Shown piece by piece: positions 1 to 8,041 of a stretch of 12,036 nucleotides of DNA. The first letter of the stretch is position 1, and every line of letters starts with the position of its first letter. Below the pieces are notes generated by a model that was not told where the DNA came from, did no database searches, and saw nothing but the letters and a program-made list of their open reading frames with translations. A program made the translations under genes and the position numbers. The stretch comes from Treponema sp. (GTDB lineage Bacteria > Spirochaetota > Spirochaetia > Treponematales > Treponemataceae), in assembly GCA_017963165.1 (NCBI GenBank), contig JAGCTZ010000004.1:1-12036 (forward strand), written 5' to 3'.

Positions 1-126
1 ATAGACGCTCATTTTTCGTACCCTTACGAAGACATTTTTACGGCTTCCTCTTGCTGTTTCTCTAATCCATTTAGATTTCCATAATGAAAAGGTTTTGTTA
101 GCTCTTGTTATGTTTTTTCCACCCAT
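1..126 (-). other. Doubtful reverse-strand ORF, cut by left edge
   Basis: From an ATG at 126-124 the reverse strand stays open for 42 codons to the window edge; an in-frame TAG lies three codons upstream of the ATG. The predicted peptide starts MGGKNITRANKTF and is very basic. I do not recognise it. There is no Shine-Dalgarno sequence before the ATG, and an AT-rich hairpin (131-154) sits directly upstream. An open frame of this length can easily arise by chance. The + strand also has a 27-codon open tail ending in TAA at 82-84, equally unidentified. It may be a genuine divergent gene, or the area may be non-coding. Confidence 0.2.
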
Positions 127-130
127 GCAG

Positions 131-154
131 AAATTCTAATGGATTTTAGAATTT
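131..154. repeat. 9-bp inverted repeat (hairpin) with T-run
   Basis: AAATTCTAA at 131-139 is perfectly complementary to TTAGAATTT at 146-154 with a 6-base loop, and the + strand continues as a run of five T (152-156). The stem is almost entirely A/T, so as a + strand terminator of an unseen upstream gene it would be weak. A related motif (TCTAAT followed by CCATTTAGA) occurs at 61-74, so this may be part of a small repeated AT-rich element. Confidence 0.35.
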
Positions 155-224
155 TTAAATAGAGTGGTCTTAAGTTGATGATGTTGGGCTCCGCCCCCAT
201 TCTCATAACAACTTTTTATTCCCG

Positions 225-230
225 TATAAT
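225..230 (+). promoter_or_regulatory. Likely -10 box for the ABC exporter operon
   Basis: A perfect TATAAT lies 47 bases upstream of the first exporter ATG. No convincing -35 is visible at 16-18 bp spacing (sequence around 201-207 is TCTCATA), and there is no TGn extension. Transcription would start near 237, giving a leader of about 40 nt. Such an isolated -10 is only moderate evidence in AT-rich DNA. A small GGGC/GCCC palindrome at 186-196 lies just upstream and could be a regulatory site or chance. Confidence 0.35.
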
Positions 231-277
231 ACATTTTTCTTATTGATTATATTCGCGCTTTTCAATAAATTTAAAGA

Positions 278-2050
278 ATGTCTAAATTCAAGAAACTTCT
301 TACCGGGCTGGAAAAAAAATACATTTTCAGTACTATAATGTCTCCGGTAGTTATGATTGGCGAAGTCATGATGGAAGTAATTATACCTTTTGTCATGGCT
401 AAGATTATTGATAATGGAATTGGCGGAAACGGGGGAGATGGAGATCTTCAGTTTGTAATCCGTTACGGACTTTTAATGATTGGGCTTGCCTGTATTTCGC
501 TTATCTGCGGAGTGCTTGGAACCTTCTGTTCTACTTTTGCTGCTCAGGGATTTGCCTGTACGCTCAGAAAACGTATTTTTACAAAGATTCAGGGATTTTC
601 TTTTTCTAATATAGATAAATTCAGCACTGCTTCTCTTGTTACCCGTCTTACAACAGATATAAATATGGCCCAGAACGTTTACCGTATGCTCATTCAGATG
701 TGTATTCGTTCTCCGTTCATGCTTATTGCGGGAACTATTATGGCTTTCAGGATCAATCCTAAAATGGCTATGCTCTTTGTAATTGCAATCCCGATAATTG
801 CAATCGGCATTCTCATTATTTCGAGCATTGCTCATCCTCGTTTTGAACGGATGATGAAAAAGTTCGATGGGCTCAATGCTGCAATTCAGGAAAATCTTGT
901 TGGTATTCGCATTGTTAAAGCTTATGTCCGCGGCGAATATGAGGAAGAAAAATTCCGCAAGGCTGCAGATGATGTGCGTACTGCTCAGGTAAAGGCAGAA
1001 AAAGTAATTATTTTCAGTATGCCGCTTATGACTCTTGTAATGTACATTTCTATGATTGCAGTTATGTGGTTTGGCGGAAAGATGGTTGTCGGCGGCACAA
1101 TGCTCAGTGGTGAGCTTATAAGCTTTTTTACTTATGTAACTCAGATTCTTTCTTCGCTGATGATGCTTGGTATGGTGTTTGTTTCCATTATTATGGTAAA
1201 GGCTTCTAACAAGCGTATCATAGAAGTTCTTGATGAAGTGCCGGATATTGATAACCCTGCAAACCCTGTGATGAATGTTAAAGACGGTTCTGTAGAGTTT
1301 GATAACGTAAGCTTCAGCTATAACAAAAAAGCTGATAACTGTGTACTTCGTGATATAAATCTTAAAATCAAAAGTGGTCAGGTTGTGGGAATTATTGGCG
1401 GAACCGGTTCTTCTAAAACTACGCTTGTTTCCCTGTTGCCTCGACTTTATGACGTATATTCGGGTTCTGTAAAAATCGGCGGCTGTGATGTACGTGATTA
1501 TGATATTTCTGTCCTGCGTGACAGCGTTGCAATGGTACTTCAGAAAAACGTTTTGTTCAGTGGTACAATCATGGAGAATCTTCGCTGGGGTAACCCTGAT
1601 GCAACACCAGAACAGATAAAGGCTGCATGCCAGGCTGCAGATGCCGACAACTTTGTAAGTTCCTTCCCGGACGGCTACGAAACAATGCTTGGTCAGGGGG
1701 GTGTAAATGTCAGCGGCGGTCAGAAGCAGCGTCTTTGTATTGCACGCGCCCTTCTTAAAAATCCAAAAATCCTTATTCTGGATGACAGTACTTCGGCAGT
1801 TGATACGGCAACAGAAACAAGAATCCGTACAGCCTTGCGCGACATTGCTCCAGATACTACAAAAATAATTATTGCTCAGCGTATTTCTTCTGTAAAAGAA
1901 GCAGATGTAATTTTTGTTTTAGACGATGGTGCGCTAAGCGGCTTTGGAACTCACGACGAGCTTCTTGCAAACAACGAGATTTATCGCGAAGTATTTGAAT
2001 CGCAGCAGCAGGGTAGCGGAGACGCAGATCTTGCAGGAGGTGAAGACTAA
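278..2050 (+). CDS. ABC exporter half-transporter, degenerate-site subunit
   Basis: This is a 590-residue half-transporter: an N-terminal type IV exporter membrane domain (about residues 15-310, six predicted helices) followed by a nucleotide-binding domain (about 340-575). Visible motifs are Walker A GGTGSSKT at 374-381, signature VSGGQ at 478-482, Walker B ending in ILDD with Asp503 where the catalytic Glu normally sits, and Gln534 in place of the switch-loop His (IAQRIS). The Asp and Gln replacements are the hallmark of the non-catalytic subunit of heterodimeric exporters such as TM287/288, BmrCD and LmrCD. Its canonical signature should complete the working ATP site of the partner encoded immediately downstream. 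The substrate cannot be read from sequence; drugs, lipids or peptides are all possible. The start at 278 fits the family N-terminus although the ribosome site before it (TTAAAG) is weak. The stop overlaps the next start by one base. Confidence 0.93.
   Translation: MSKFKKLLTGLEKKYIFSTIMSPVVMIGEVMMEVIIPFVMAKIIDNGIGGNGGDGDLQFVIRYGLLMIGLACISLICGVLGTFCSTFAAQGFACTLRKRIFTKIQGFSFSNIDKFSTASLVTRLTTDINMAQNVYRMLIQMCIRSPFMLIAGTIMAFRINPKMAMLFVIAIPIIAIGILIISSIAHPRFERMMKKFDGLNAAIQENLVGIRIVKAYVRGEYEEEKFRKAADDVRTAQVKAEKVIIFSMPLMTLVMYISMIAVMWFGGKMVVGGTMLSGELISFFTYVTQILSSLMMLGMVFVSIIMVKASNKRIIEVLDEVPDIDNPANPVMNVKDGSVEFDNVSFSYNKKADNCVLRDINLKIKSGQVVGIIGGTGSSKTTLVSLLPRLYDVYSGSVKIGGCDVRDYDISVLRDSVAMVLQKNVLFSGTIMENLRWGNPDATPEQIKAACQAADADNFVSSFPDGYETMLGQGGVNVSGGQKQRLCIARALLKNPKILILDDSTSAVDTATETRIRTALRDIAPDTTKIIIAQRISSVKEADVIFVLDDGALSGFGTHDELLANNEIYREVFESQQQGSGDADLAGGED
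2035..2042 (+). promoter_or_regulatory. Strong Shine-Dalgarno inside the upstream gene
   Basis: AGGAGGTG lies within the last codons of the first exporter gene, 7 bases before the ATG at 2050. It fixes the start of the second subunit at the TAATG overlap. It suggests translational coupling, with the second subunit better initiated than the first (whose own site is weak). Confidence 0.8.
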
Positions 2051-3975
2051 TGCCACCACGAAGAGGATTCCAGAAACCAAAAAACGCAAAACATACAATA
2101 AAAAGAATTATCGGATACATGGGAAGATTCAAGGCATTGTGGCTTGTAGTTCTTCTTTGTGTACTTGTAAGTTCGCTTAGTGGAGTAATAGGCGGTTATC
2201 TTATAAAGCCTGCACTTAATAACTATATCATTCCGATGATTGGCTCTTCTAATCCAGACTTTACAGGCTTTGCACGTCTTCTTGTAGGTGTGCTTGTAAT
2301 GTTTCTTATGGGTGTTATTGCTTCTTACTGTAACTCACGACTTATGCTTTATATTTCTACAAATCTTTTGTTCAGTATAAGATGCGAACTGTTTAGTAAA
2401 ATGGAAAAGCTTCCTATTAAGTTCTACGATGCACATACTCACGGTGAACTTATGTCACGTTTTACGAATGATACAGATACAATGCGAGAAATGATGAGCC
2501 AGACTATTCCACAGCTGTTCTCGTCTTCTATTACTGTAATTTCTGTTTTTGTAATGATGCTCGTGCTTAGTCCTATGCTTACGCTTGTAATGGTAGTTAC
2601 AATGCTGCTGGTTACAAGACTTATGGTGTTTGTAGGAAAACGTTCTGCAAATGCCTTCCGTCAGAATCAGATATGCGTAGGAAAAATGAATGGTTTTATA
2701 GAAGAAATGATTGAAGGCCAGAAGGTAATTAAGGTATTCAATCACGAAGAACATGCAAAATCGGAATTCAACGCACTTGCAAATGATTTACGTAAAGCCG
2801 GAACGGCAGCCATGACTTTTGGTGGTCTTATGTGGCCGCTTATGGGTAACTGTGGTCACATTCAGTATGCACTTATTGCAATTTGCGGTGCTGCAGTAAT
2901 GATTATGGGACATAGCGGAATGATGAACCTTAACTGGTTTACAGGTATGCTCGATATTGGTACTATTGCAGCTTTCCTTCAGTATACACGTTCGTTCAGC
3001 CAGCCAATTTCTATGATGAGTCAACAGGCAACAAGTATTTTGAATGCGCTTGCTGGTGCAGAACGTATTTTTGCAATCATCGATGAGCAGCCGGAACCGG
3101 ATGAAGGAAAGTTTACTCTTGTAAATGCCTACGAAGCCGACGAAAACGGACAGAAAACTCTTGTACAGTCTTTTGCAAATACTGGTGCCTGGGCATGGAA
3201 AAATCCTGCAGACAATTCGCTCAAACAACTTAAGGGCGAGGTTGTGTTTGATCATGTTACCTTCAGCTATGTGCCGGAAAAAACTGTTTTGCATGATATA
3301 AATATTCACGCTAAGCCCGGACAGAAAATTGCGCTTGTTGGTTCAACAGGTTCAGGAAAAACAACAACAATTAATCTTCTTACAAGATTCTATGATGTAG
3401 AACCTGGAAACGGACAGATTTCTTATGACGGTATTCCTCTTAATCAGATAAGCAAGGATTCCTTGCGTCATTCTCTTGGAATGGTTCAGCAGAATACTCA
3501 CCTGTTTACGGGAACAATCCGTGAAAATATACGATACGGTAATTTAAATGCCAGCGATGCTCAGGTTTACGAAGCCGCTAAACTTGCAAATGCCGATTAT
3601 TTTATCCGTCACCTTGAAAACGGATACGATACTGTTATAACAGGTGATGGCGCAAGTCTTAGTCAGGGGCAGAGACAGCTGCTTGCTATTGCGCGTGCCG
3701 CAGTTGCAGATCCTCCTGTTTTAATTCTGGACGAAGCAACCAGTTCTATTGATACACGTACCGAATCGCTTATTGAAAAGGGTATGGATTCGCTTATGAG
3801 CGGACGAACGACGTTTGTAATTGCACATCGCCTTTCTACAGTCCGTAATGCCGATGAAATAATTGTTCTGGAGCATGGAAAAATCATAGAACGCGGAACT
3901 CATGACGAATTGATTGCTGCTAAGGGACGATACTACTTCCTGTATACAGGAAATCGAATTACCCTTGACGAATAA
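2050..3975 (+). CDS. ABC exporter half-transporter, catalytic subunit
   Basis: This 641-residue protein has an exporter-type membrane domain (about residues 15-335) and an ATPase domain (about 395-635). Walker A GSTGSGKT is at 431-438, Walker B LILDE with catalytic Glu562, and the switch His593 (IAHRLS) is intact. The signature is LSQGQ at 537-541 rather than LSGGQ. This is complementary to the upstream subunit: the canonical site combines this Walker A/B/His with the partner's VSGGQ, and the degenerate site combines LSQGQ with the partner's Asp503/Gln534. An extra segment of about 45 residues between the membrane and ATPase domains (around 345-390, containing GAWAWKNP) is, from memory, typical of this heterodimeric subfamily. 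The start is the ATG overlapping the previous stop. The two proteins should form one inner-membrane exporter; the substrate is unknown. The operon ends at a strong terminator downstream. Confidence 0.94.
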   Translation: MPPRRGFQKPKNAKHTIKRIIGYMGRFKALWLVVLLCVLVSSLSGVIGGYLIKPALNNYIIPMIGSSNPDFTGFARLLVGVLVMFLMGVIASYCNSRLMLYISTNLLFSIRCELFSKMEKLPIKFYDAHTHGELMSRFTNDTDTMREMMSQTIPQLFSSSITVISVFVMMLVLSPMLTLVMVVTMLLVTRLMVFVGKRSANAFRQNQICVGKMNGFIEEMIEGQKVIKVFNHEEHAKSEFNALANDLRKAGTAAMTFGGLMWPLMGNCGHIQYALIAICGAAVMIMGHSGMMNLNWFTGMLDIGTIAAFLQYTRSFSQPISMMSQQATSILNALAGAERIFAIIDEQPEPDEGKFTLVNAYEADENGQKTLVQSFANTGAWAWKNPADNSLKQLKGEVVFDHVTFSYVPEKTVLHDINIHAKPGQKIALVGSTGSGKTTTINLLTRFYDVEPGNGQISYDGIPLNQISKDSLRHSLGMVQQNTHLFTGTIRENIRYGNLNASDAQVYEAAKLANADYFIRHLENGYDTVITGDGASLSQGQRQLLAIARAAVADPPVLILDEATSSIDTRTESLIEKGMDSLMSGRTTFVIAHRLSTVRNADEIIVLEHGKIIERGTHDELIAAKGRYYFLYTGNRITLDE

Positions 3976-4007
3976 ATGAAGCAATAATGAAGTTGTAATG
4001 AAACTAT
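3975..4007 (+). repeat. Three imperfect 11-bp tandem repeats
   Basis: AATGAAGCAAT, AATGAAGTTGT and AATGAAACTAT follow one another directly after the stop codon of the exporter gene, sharing AATGAA at an exact 11-bp period. The function is unknown, and it may be chance in AT-rich DNA. No promoter is visible close enough to make it an obvious operator. Confidence 0.3.
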
Positions 4008-4014
4008 AACAAAG

Positions 4015-4046
4015 AAACAGGCTATGTAAGTAGTCTGTTTTTTTTT
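4015..4046 (+). terminator. Rho-independent terminator of the exporter operon
   Basis: The 10-bp stem 4015-4024 / 4031-4040 (AAACAGGCTA with TAGTCTGTTT, one G-T wobble) has a 6-base loop and runs into nine consecutive T (4038-4046). It lies 39 bp past the exporter stop, so it should separate the exporter from the lipoprotein operon. Confidence 0.88.
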
Positions 4047-4055
4047 CTGTATTTT

Positions 4056-4084
4056 CTGACATTCCTATGTTATAATTATATAAA
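4056..4084 (+). promoter_or_regulatory. Sigma70-like promoter of the lipoprotein operon
   Basis: CTGACA at 4056-4061 and TATAAA at 4079-4084 are separated by 17 bp, each matching consensus at five of six positions. Transcription would begin near 4091, giving a leader of just under 40 nt. The TTGGGGT at 4117-4123 may serve as a weak ribosome site for the ATG at 4129. Confidence 0.6.
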
Positions 4085-4090
4085 TTATAA
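4070..4090. promoter_or_regulatory. 21-bp AT-rich palindrome overlapping the -10
   Basis: TTATAATT at 4070-4077 and AATTATAA at 4083-4090 form perfect 8-bp inverted arms around a 5-bp centre. The palindrome covers the -10 box of the predicted promoter, which is where a dimeric repressor would bind. Since every base in it is A or T, chance cannot be excluded. Confidence 0.3.
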
Positions 4091-4128
4091 TCAGGCATCG
4101 CCATTGATATAAGCTTTTGGGGTAATAT

Positions 4129-5694
4129 ATGAAAAAGAGTATTCTTTTTGTGCGCACTTCTGTGTTAGCAGCCTTGTATATCTTGATGTTGTGTTTTGTT
4201 TCCTGTTCTGGTAACACGATTAGGAAAACAAAGATTTCAATAAGTGTTCCAAAAGACGTGATTGAACGGGTTTTTTATGAAGCTTCACGAGAAGGCTCTG
4301 CTTCTGCTGATTCAGAATGTTCCGTTGTCGCTTTTCTTTATGTTGATGGATGGGCAGATCCAAACAGCGGAAATTTTAAGTCTATAGATAAAATCAATTA
4401 TTCAGGTATTGAAGATGTTACCTTTACTTTCCCTGATATTTATATAGATGCAAGAATTCAGGCTCAGATAATTGTTTCCTGTGGTAGTGTTTCTTACAGC
4501 GGCTGGTCAAGTGAAATGACTTTAACCGAAGAAGGAGCTGAACTTGAAGTCGAAATAACAAAAGATAAAAGACTTGTAACAGTTGCTTCTGGTATTGGTG
4601 AAAAAATTACTTCGCTTAATCTTGCTGCGCCGTCGGAGGGTGCAGATTCTTACGGAAATGAATACTGGGAGTTTACACTGCCTGAAGAAGCTCAAGGTTA
4701 TAGCTGTACCTGGTATATTGATGAAATCCGTCAGGATGAAACTTCTGATACCTTAAGAATTTATAAAGCTTTAACTACTAAAGGTGAGCACACAATTTCT
4801 TTTGCCGGAAAGAACGGTAATAAAAGATGTACCGGTGAAAGAATTGTTGATATTGTAAAAGAAGATAACCGATACGAGTTTATTTCGACAGATAAAGGTT
4901 TGGAATTCCGCATAAACAGACTTCAGAATGATGAAAGATTTGATGGAATCTCTATAAAGGAGCTCACAACAAATATTCAGATTGATGCAGAAATGAGATC
5001 TGATATGACTGGATGGACAGGTTTGTGGCCTTTTGTAGAAAAGGGACAGTATTATACTTTTGATTTGTATGGAAACTGGGGCCAGCTGAATCCTAATACA
5101 AATGATGATTATTGGAAAAAGAAGATTATCACTGTATGTTATGAAGGAAACAGTAATACTCCTCTATCTGAAACCGACAAAGAATATCTTAAGATTCTAC
5201 AGAATTATGCAAAAAATAAAAATTATACTGCAACAGAAAAAAGGGTTAATGTTGATGGTACCCAGGAAACTCACGTTTTCCTTACTATAAACGAATCAGA
5301 AAAGAAAGAAATATCTAATATGTTTAAAGCCTCTGGTGGTAATGCAATTCGTATTTCGCTTGATATGCAGTTTGTATTTACTAAACCAAATAATCCTCAG
5401 GACTTGACTGCCGGATATTATGAAGATTGGTTTAGAGGTTTGGGAGATTATATTCTTGATCCTGGACGCAAACATTCTGAATATTCTGATTACGATATAA
5501 TTGCTCATATGAACAAAGATGATCAGCTGCATTTTAAGAACTATTTAGCAACTGAAATTGGTGATTCAGATTATGAACTTAGAGTTAATTTCTTCTATAA
5601 ATTAAAGGGAATGAGTAATCAAACCTTTAAGATTGAATGTACAAATGAAGCAAATGATTACAAAAATATTAAGGTTACAAGATTAGGAAACTAA
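4129..5694 (+). CDS. Putative lipoprotein of unknown function
   Basis: The 521-residue protein has a lipoprotein signal peptide: a charged MKKS start, a hydrophobic stretch to about residue 24, and a lipobox-like FVSC with Cys26 as the predicted lipidated residue. Spirochaete lipoboxes are known to be relaxed, so this fits. The mature part has no other membrane helix. Residues about 150-245 look like an Ig/PKD-type beta-sandwich (SCTWYIDE around Trp195, then EHTISFAG); residues 30-140 are also beta-rich. The rest is acidic and aromatic-rich and I do not recognise it. It should be anchored on the periplasmic or outer surface. It is the first gene of a likely operon, 16 bp before the LRR lipoprotein. 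A surface adhesin or binding protein is a guess from context only. Confidence 0.8.
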   Translation: MKKSILFVRTSVLAALYILMLCFVSCSGNTIRKTKISISVPKDVIERVFYEASREGSASADSECSVVAFLYVDGWADPNSGNFKSIDKINYSGIEDVTFTFPDIYIDARIQAQIIVSCGSVSYSGWSSEMTLTEEGAELEVEITKDKRLVTVASGIGEKITSLNLAAPSEGADSYGNEYWEFTLPEEAQGYSCTWYIDEIRQDETSDTLRIYKALTTKGEHTISFAGKNGNKRCTGERIVDIVKEDNRYEFISTDKGLEFRINRLQNDERFDGISIKELTTNIQIDAEMRSDMTGWTGLWPFVEKGQYYTFDLYGNWGQLNPNTNDDYWKKKIITVCYEGNSNTPLSETDKEYLKILQNYAKNKNYTATEKRVNVDGTQETHVFLTINESEKKEISNMFKASGGNAIRISLDMQFVFTKPNNPQDLTAGYYEDWFRGLGDYILDPGRKHSEYSDYDIIAHMNKDDQLHFKNYLATEIGDSDYELRVNFFYKLKGMSNQTFKIECTNEANDYKNIKVTRLGN

Positions 5695-5710
5695 AACAAG
5701 GAGAGACAGA

Positions 5711-8026
5711 ATGAAAAAGCTTTTTAATTACATAAAAATATCAACAATTCTTACAATGCTTGCTGTTCTTTCGGCTTGTAGCGGTTTGACAGAAAATCAA
5801 AAGCCTGTGAACGATGGAAACAGTTATCTTAGATTTTCGGTTAATAAATTTGCAGGAAGGGGAGCCGTTTATGACCCTCAGGGATTTACAGAAAATGATG
5901 TTGATGAAGTAAAACTTTATTGTAAATCTACAGATGTGTCTGTAACCGATTTTGAACATGATATTCTAAATTCCTGGACTTTTAAAAGAACAGAAAATAA
6001 AAATGCTATTCAGGTTTTTGAAGAAACTGTAATTAATTTTGGAAATGTAACGAATTTTGGAAAACAATATTACAATTTTGGTATAGAGCTTTGTTCTAAT
6101 GAACTTTGCGAAGAAAAAGCAGATGGTATAAAAGTTTATTCACCTGTTCAGACCGGATATCTTGAAAAAGTTCTTCTTGTTCCGGGCTGGAATACACTTG
6201 CCTTTGAAACAGAGCAATATAGAAAAGAAAGCTGGTTCGCATATCGAAGCATTATTGATTTTGATTACAAAATTCCAGTTTCATCTGGCGCAGGTTTTAT
6301 GACTGTAGAGCTAAAAACATGGCCATATGATTATGAAGTTTGGACTCCGGATTGGGATTACGAAAAACGTGAACCGAAGGGTGAGTATTATCGTCTTTTA
6401 TGGGAAACATCTGCTTCTGTAAATGGATATCTTGAATGTGCCGGTAAAAAATATATAGATGATGGTGATTATAAATTTGATGTTTCGATTTATGATACAC
6501 AGGGTGGAAAGCTTCTAAAGAGTTTTAAAGATATAGTTACTGTCAGCGGTTATAGAACTAAAGTAAGAAAAGAAATAAGCCTTACGGATGACCAAGCTGA
6601 CAAATTACCTTATGGTGTTTTGACTATAGATGATGCATATAATCTTTGTGTTGATTACGGAAAGATAAAGCTTTACGACACAACAGTTGCACAAAATATT
6701 ACATATACAGCATCACTCAAGTATAAGGGACAGGAGCTTGCTTCAACTGCAAACAGTAAGCTTTCTATAAGTGATAATGCAGTAATCTGGAGTAATAACA
6801 TTTTTGAGGGAAAGACTGCTGAAGGCGGTGTTTATAACTGTCAGCTTACTGTAAATGGAAAAACCTTTAATATCGAAGTTCCAGATCGAAAATACGTATC
6901 ATTCTGTGTTGATTCAGAAGCCGAAAACTATCTTGATCCGGAAAATCCTCCGGATTCACTTAAAGAATTAACAGGCAATTATCTGCTGCATTTGTATGGC
7001 ACAGGTGCAACAACATACCTAACTGATGATTATGATGAAAATGGTTATAGAATTCTATCTGAAGGTTCTTTAAGAAAATATACCAGAATGTTTGAGTCTC
7101 TTAATTCAGATGCAAAAGTGTTCCTTGATATGGGAGAAGTTACAGGAATAACAAGTACATACTGGTCAGATGTTATAACAACTGCAACAGGTGCAATGCT
7201 TACTGGTATTGCCTTCCCGAATTCTTTGGTAAAGGTTGAAAGTACAACCTTTGCTTGCCCAGAAGAATGTAATCGCCATTATGAGCTTACTGTAGTATTG
7301 GGTAGTAATATTACAGAAATATGGAGTTTATCTCGCGGTGATGACTGGATGTATCAGCCTAATAATCAGGATAAACGTCCATTCTATAATATGTTCAAGA
7401 AATTTATTGTTCATAACAATCCTAATCTTAAGGTATTCCAGGATGGAAGCCTTCTTGTATATATAGAAGATAATGGCTGGAGCCGTTTGATAGCTTCTGC
7501 AGATGTTATAGAAGAACTTAAGATTCCTATTGTTGTAAAGAAAATTGAAGATTTTGCTTTTTCAGGAAACAAAAAACTTAAGAGTATTGCAGATTGGGGA
7601 ACATTAAAAGAAATTGCTTACGGTGCTTTCTATGCGAGTGAGCTTGAAGGCGATATTGTTCTTGGCAGCAATATTTCTTTTGTCGAAAGATGGGCTTTTT
7701 ATGGAACAAAAATTACAAGCCTTACTATCTCCGAATCTGTAAGGCTTTTGTATTATCATTGTATTCCTGATAATGCTTATATTGGTTATGAAAAGGGAAG
7801 TACAACAAGACATTACTGGAATTGGATTAGCAAGGATGAATTTGATGAAGCCGAGTCTAATGATGAATTTATAGATTTAGTTGGTGCTATATATGGAAAT
7901 AATGATTTCCCTGAGACAAGTGGAGAATTCAGAATTACCGACTGGGAATCAAAGGATATCTATAAATATGCTAATTATACAGGTTTGAATAACTTTAATA
8001 AGCGAGTCTTCTGGCGAATAGATTAG
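5711..8026 (+). CDS. Lipoprotein with BspA-like leucine-rich repeats
   Basis: The 771-residue protein begins with a classic lipoprotein signal (MKKLF..., lipobox LSAC, Cys23). Residues about 30-400 are beta-rich and unrecognised, probably several beta-sandwich domains. The C-terminal part contains degenerate BspA/TpLRR-type (LRR_5) repeats. The clearest block is about 600-685, with IEDFAF, LKEIAYGAF, FVERWAF and LTISESV spaced like LRR_5 units, and a weaker one is about 490-515 (LTGIAFPNSLVKV). In Treponema and oral anaerobes such proteins are surface adhesins that bind host or bacterial partners; that role here is inferred. AAGGAGAG at 5698-5705 sets the start five bases downstream. Only about four to five repeat units are visible, fewer than in long BspA proteins, and a tail of roughly 85 residues follows them. 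Confidence 0.82.
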   Translation: MKKLFNYIKISTILTMLAVLSACSGLTENQKPVNDGNSYLRFSVNKFAGRGAVYDPQGFTENDVDEVKLYCKSTDVSVTDFEHDILNSWTFKRTENKNAIQVFEETVINFGNVTNFGKQYYNFGIELCSNELCEEKADGIKVYSPVQTGYLEKVLLVPGWNTLAFETEQYRKESWFAYRSIIDFDYKIPVSSGAGFMTVELKTWPYDYEVWTPDWDYEKREPKGEYYRLLWETSASVNGYLECAGKKYIDDGDYKFDVSIYDTQGGKLLKSFKDIVTVSGYRTKVRKEISLTDDQADKLPYGVLTIDDAYNLCVDYGKIKLYDTTVAQNITYTASLKYKGQELASTANSKLSISDNAVIWSNNIFEGKTAEGGVYNCQLTVNGKTFNIEVPDRKYVSFCVDSEAENYLDPENPPDSLKELTGNYLLHLYGTGATTYLTDDYDENGYRILSEGSLRKYTRMFESLNSDAKVFLDMGEVTGITSTYWSDVITTATGAMLTGIAFPNSLVKVESTTFACPEECNRHYELTVVLGSNITEIWSLSRGDDWMYQPNNQDKRPFYNMFKKFIVHNNPNLKVFQDGSLLVYIEDNGWSRLIASADVIEELKIPIVVKKIEDFAFSGNKKLKSIADWGTLKEIAYGAFYASELEGDIVLGSNISFVERWAFYGTKITSLTISESVRLLYYHCIPDNAYIGYEKGSTTRHYWNWISKDEFDEAESNDEFIDLVGAIYGNNDFPETSGEFRITDWESKDIYKYANYTGLNNFNKRVFWRID

Positions 8027-8030
8027 TACA

Positions 8031-8034
8031 AAGG
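8031..8034 (+). promoter_or_regulatory. Shine-Dalgarno that decides the cyclase start
   Basis: AAGG at 8031-8034 is 7 bases before the ATG at 8042 but only 4 bases before an in-frame TTG at 8039. The ATG is therefore the better start, and the protein begins MKRKIAVLANG. Confidence 0.65.
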
Positions 8035-8041
8035 TCTTTTG

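Noticed and set aside
278..2050. Broken exporter gene because of missing catalytic Glu and His
   Set aside because: The frame is intact and the partner has the complementary motif set, as in known functional asymmetric exporters.
2788..3309. 173-codon open frame on the - strand
   Set aside because: It is antisense to the second exporter gene, with shadow-type composition and no domain.
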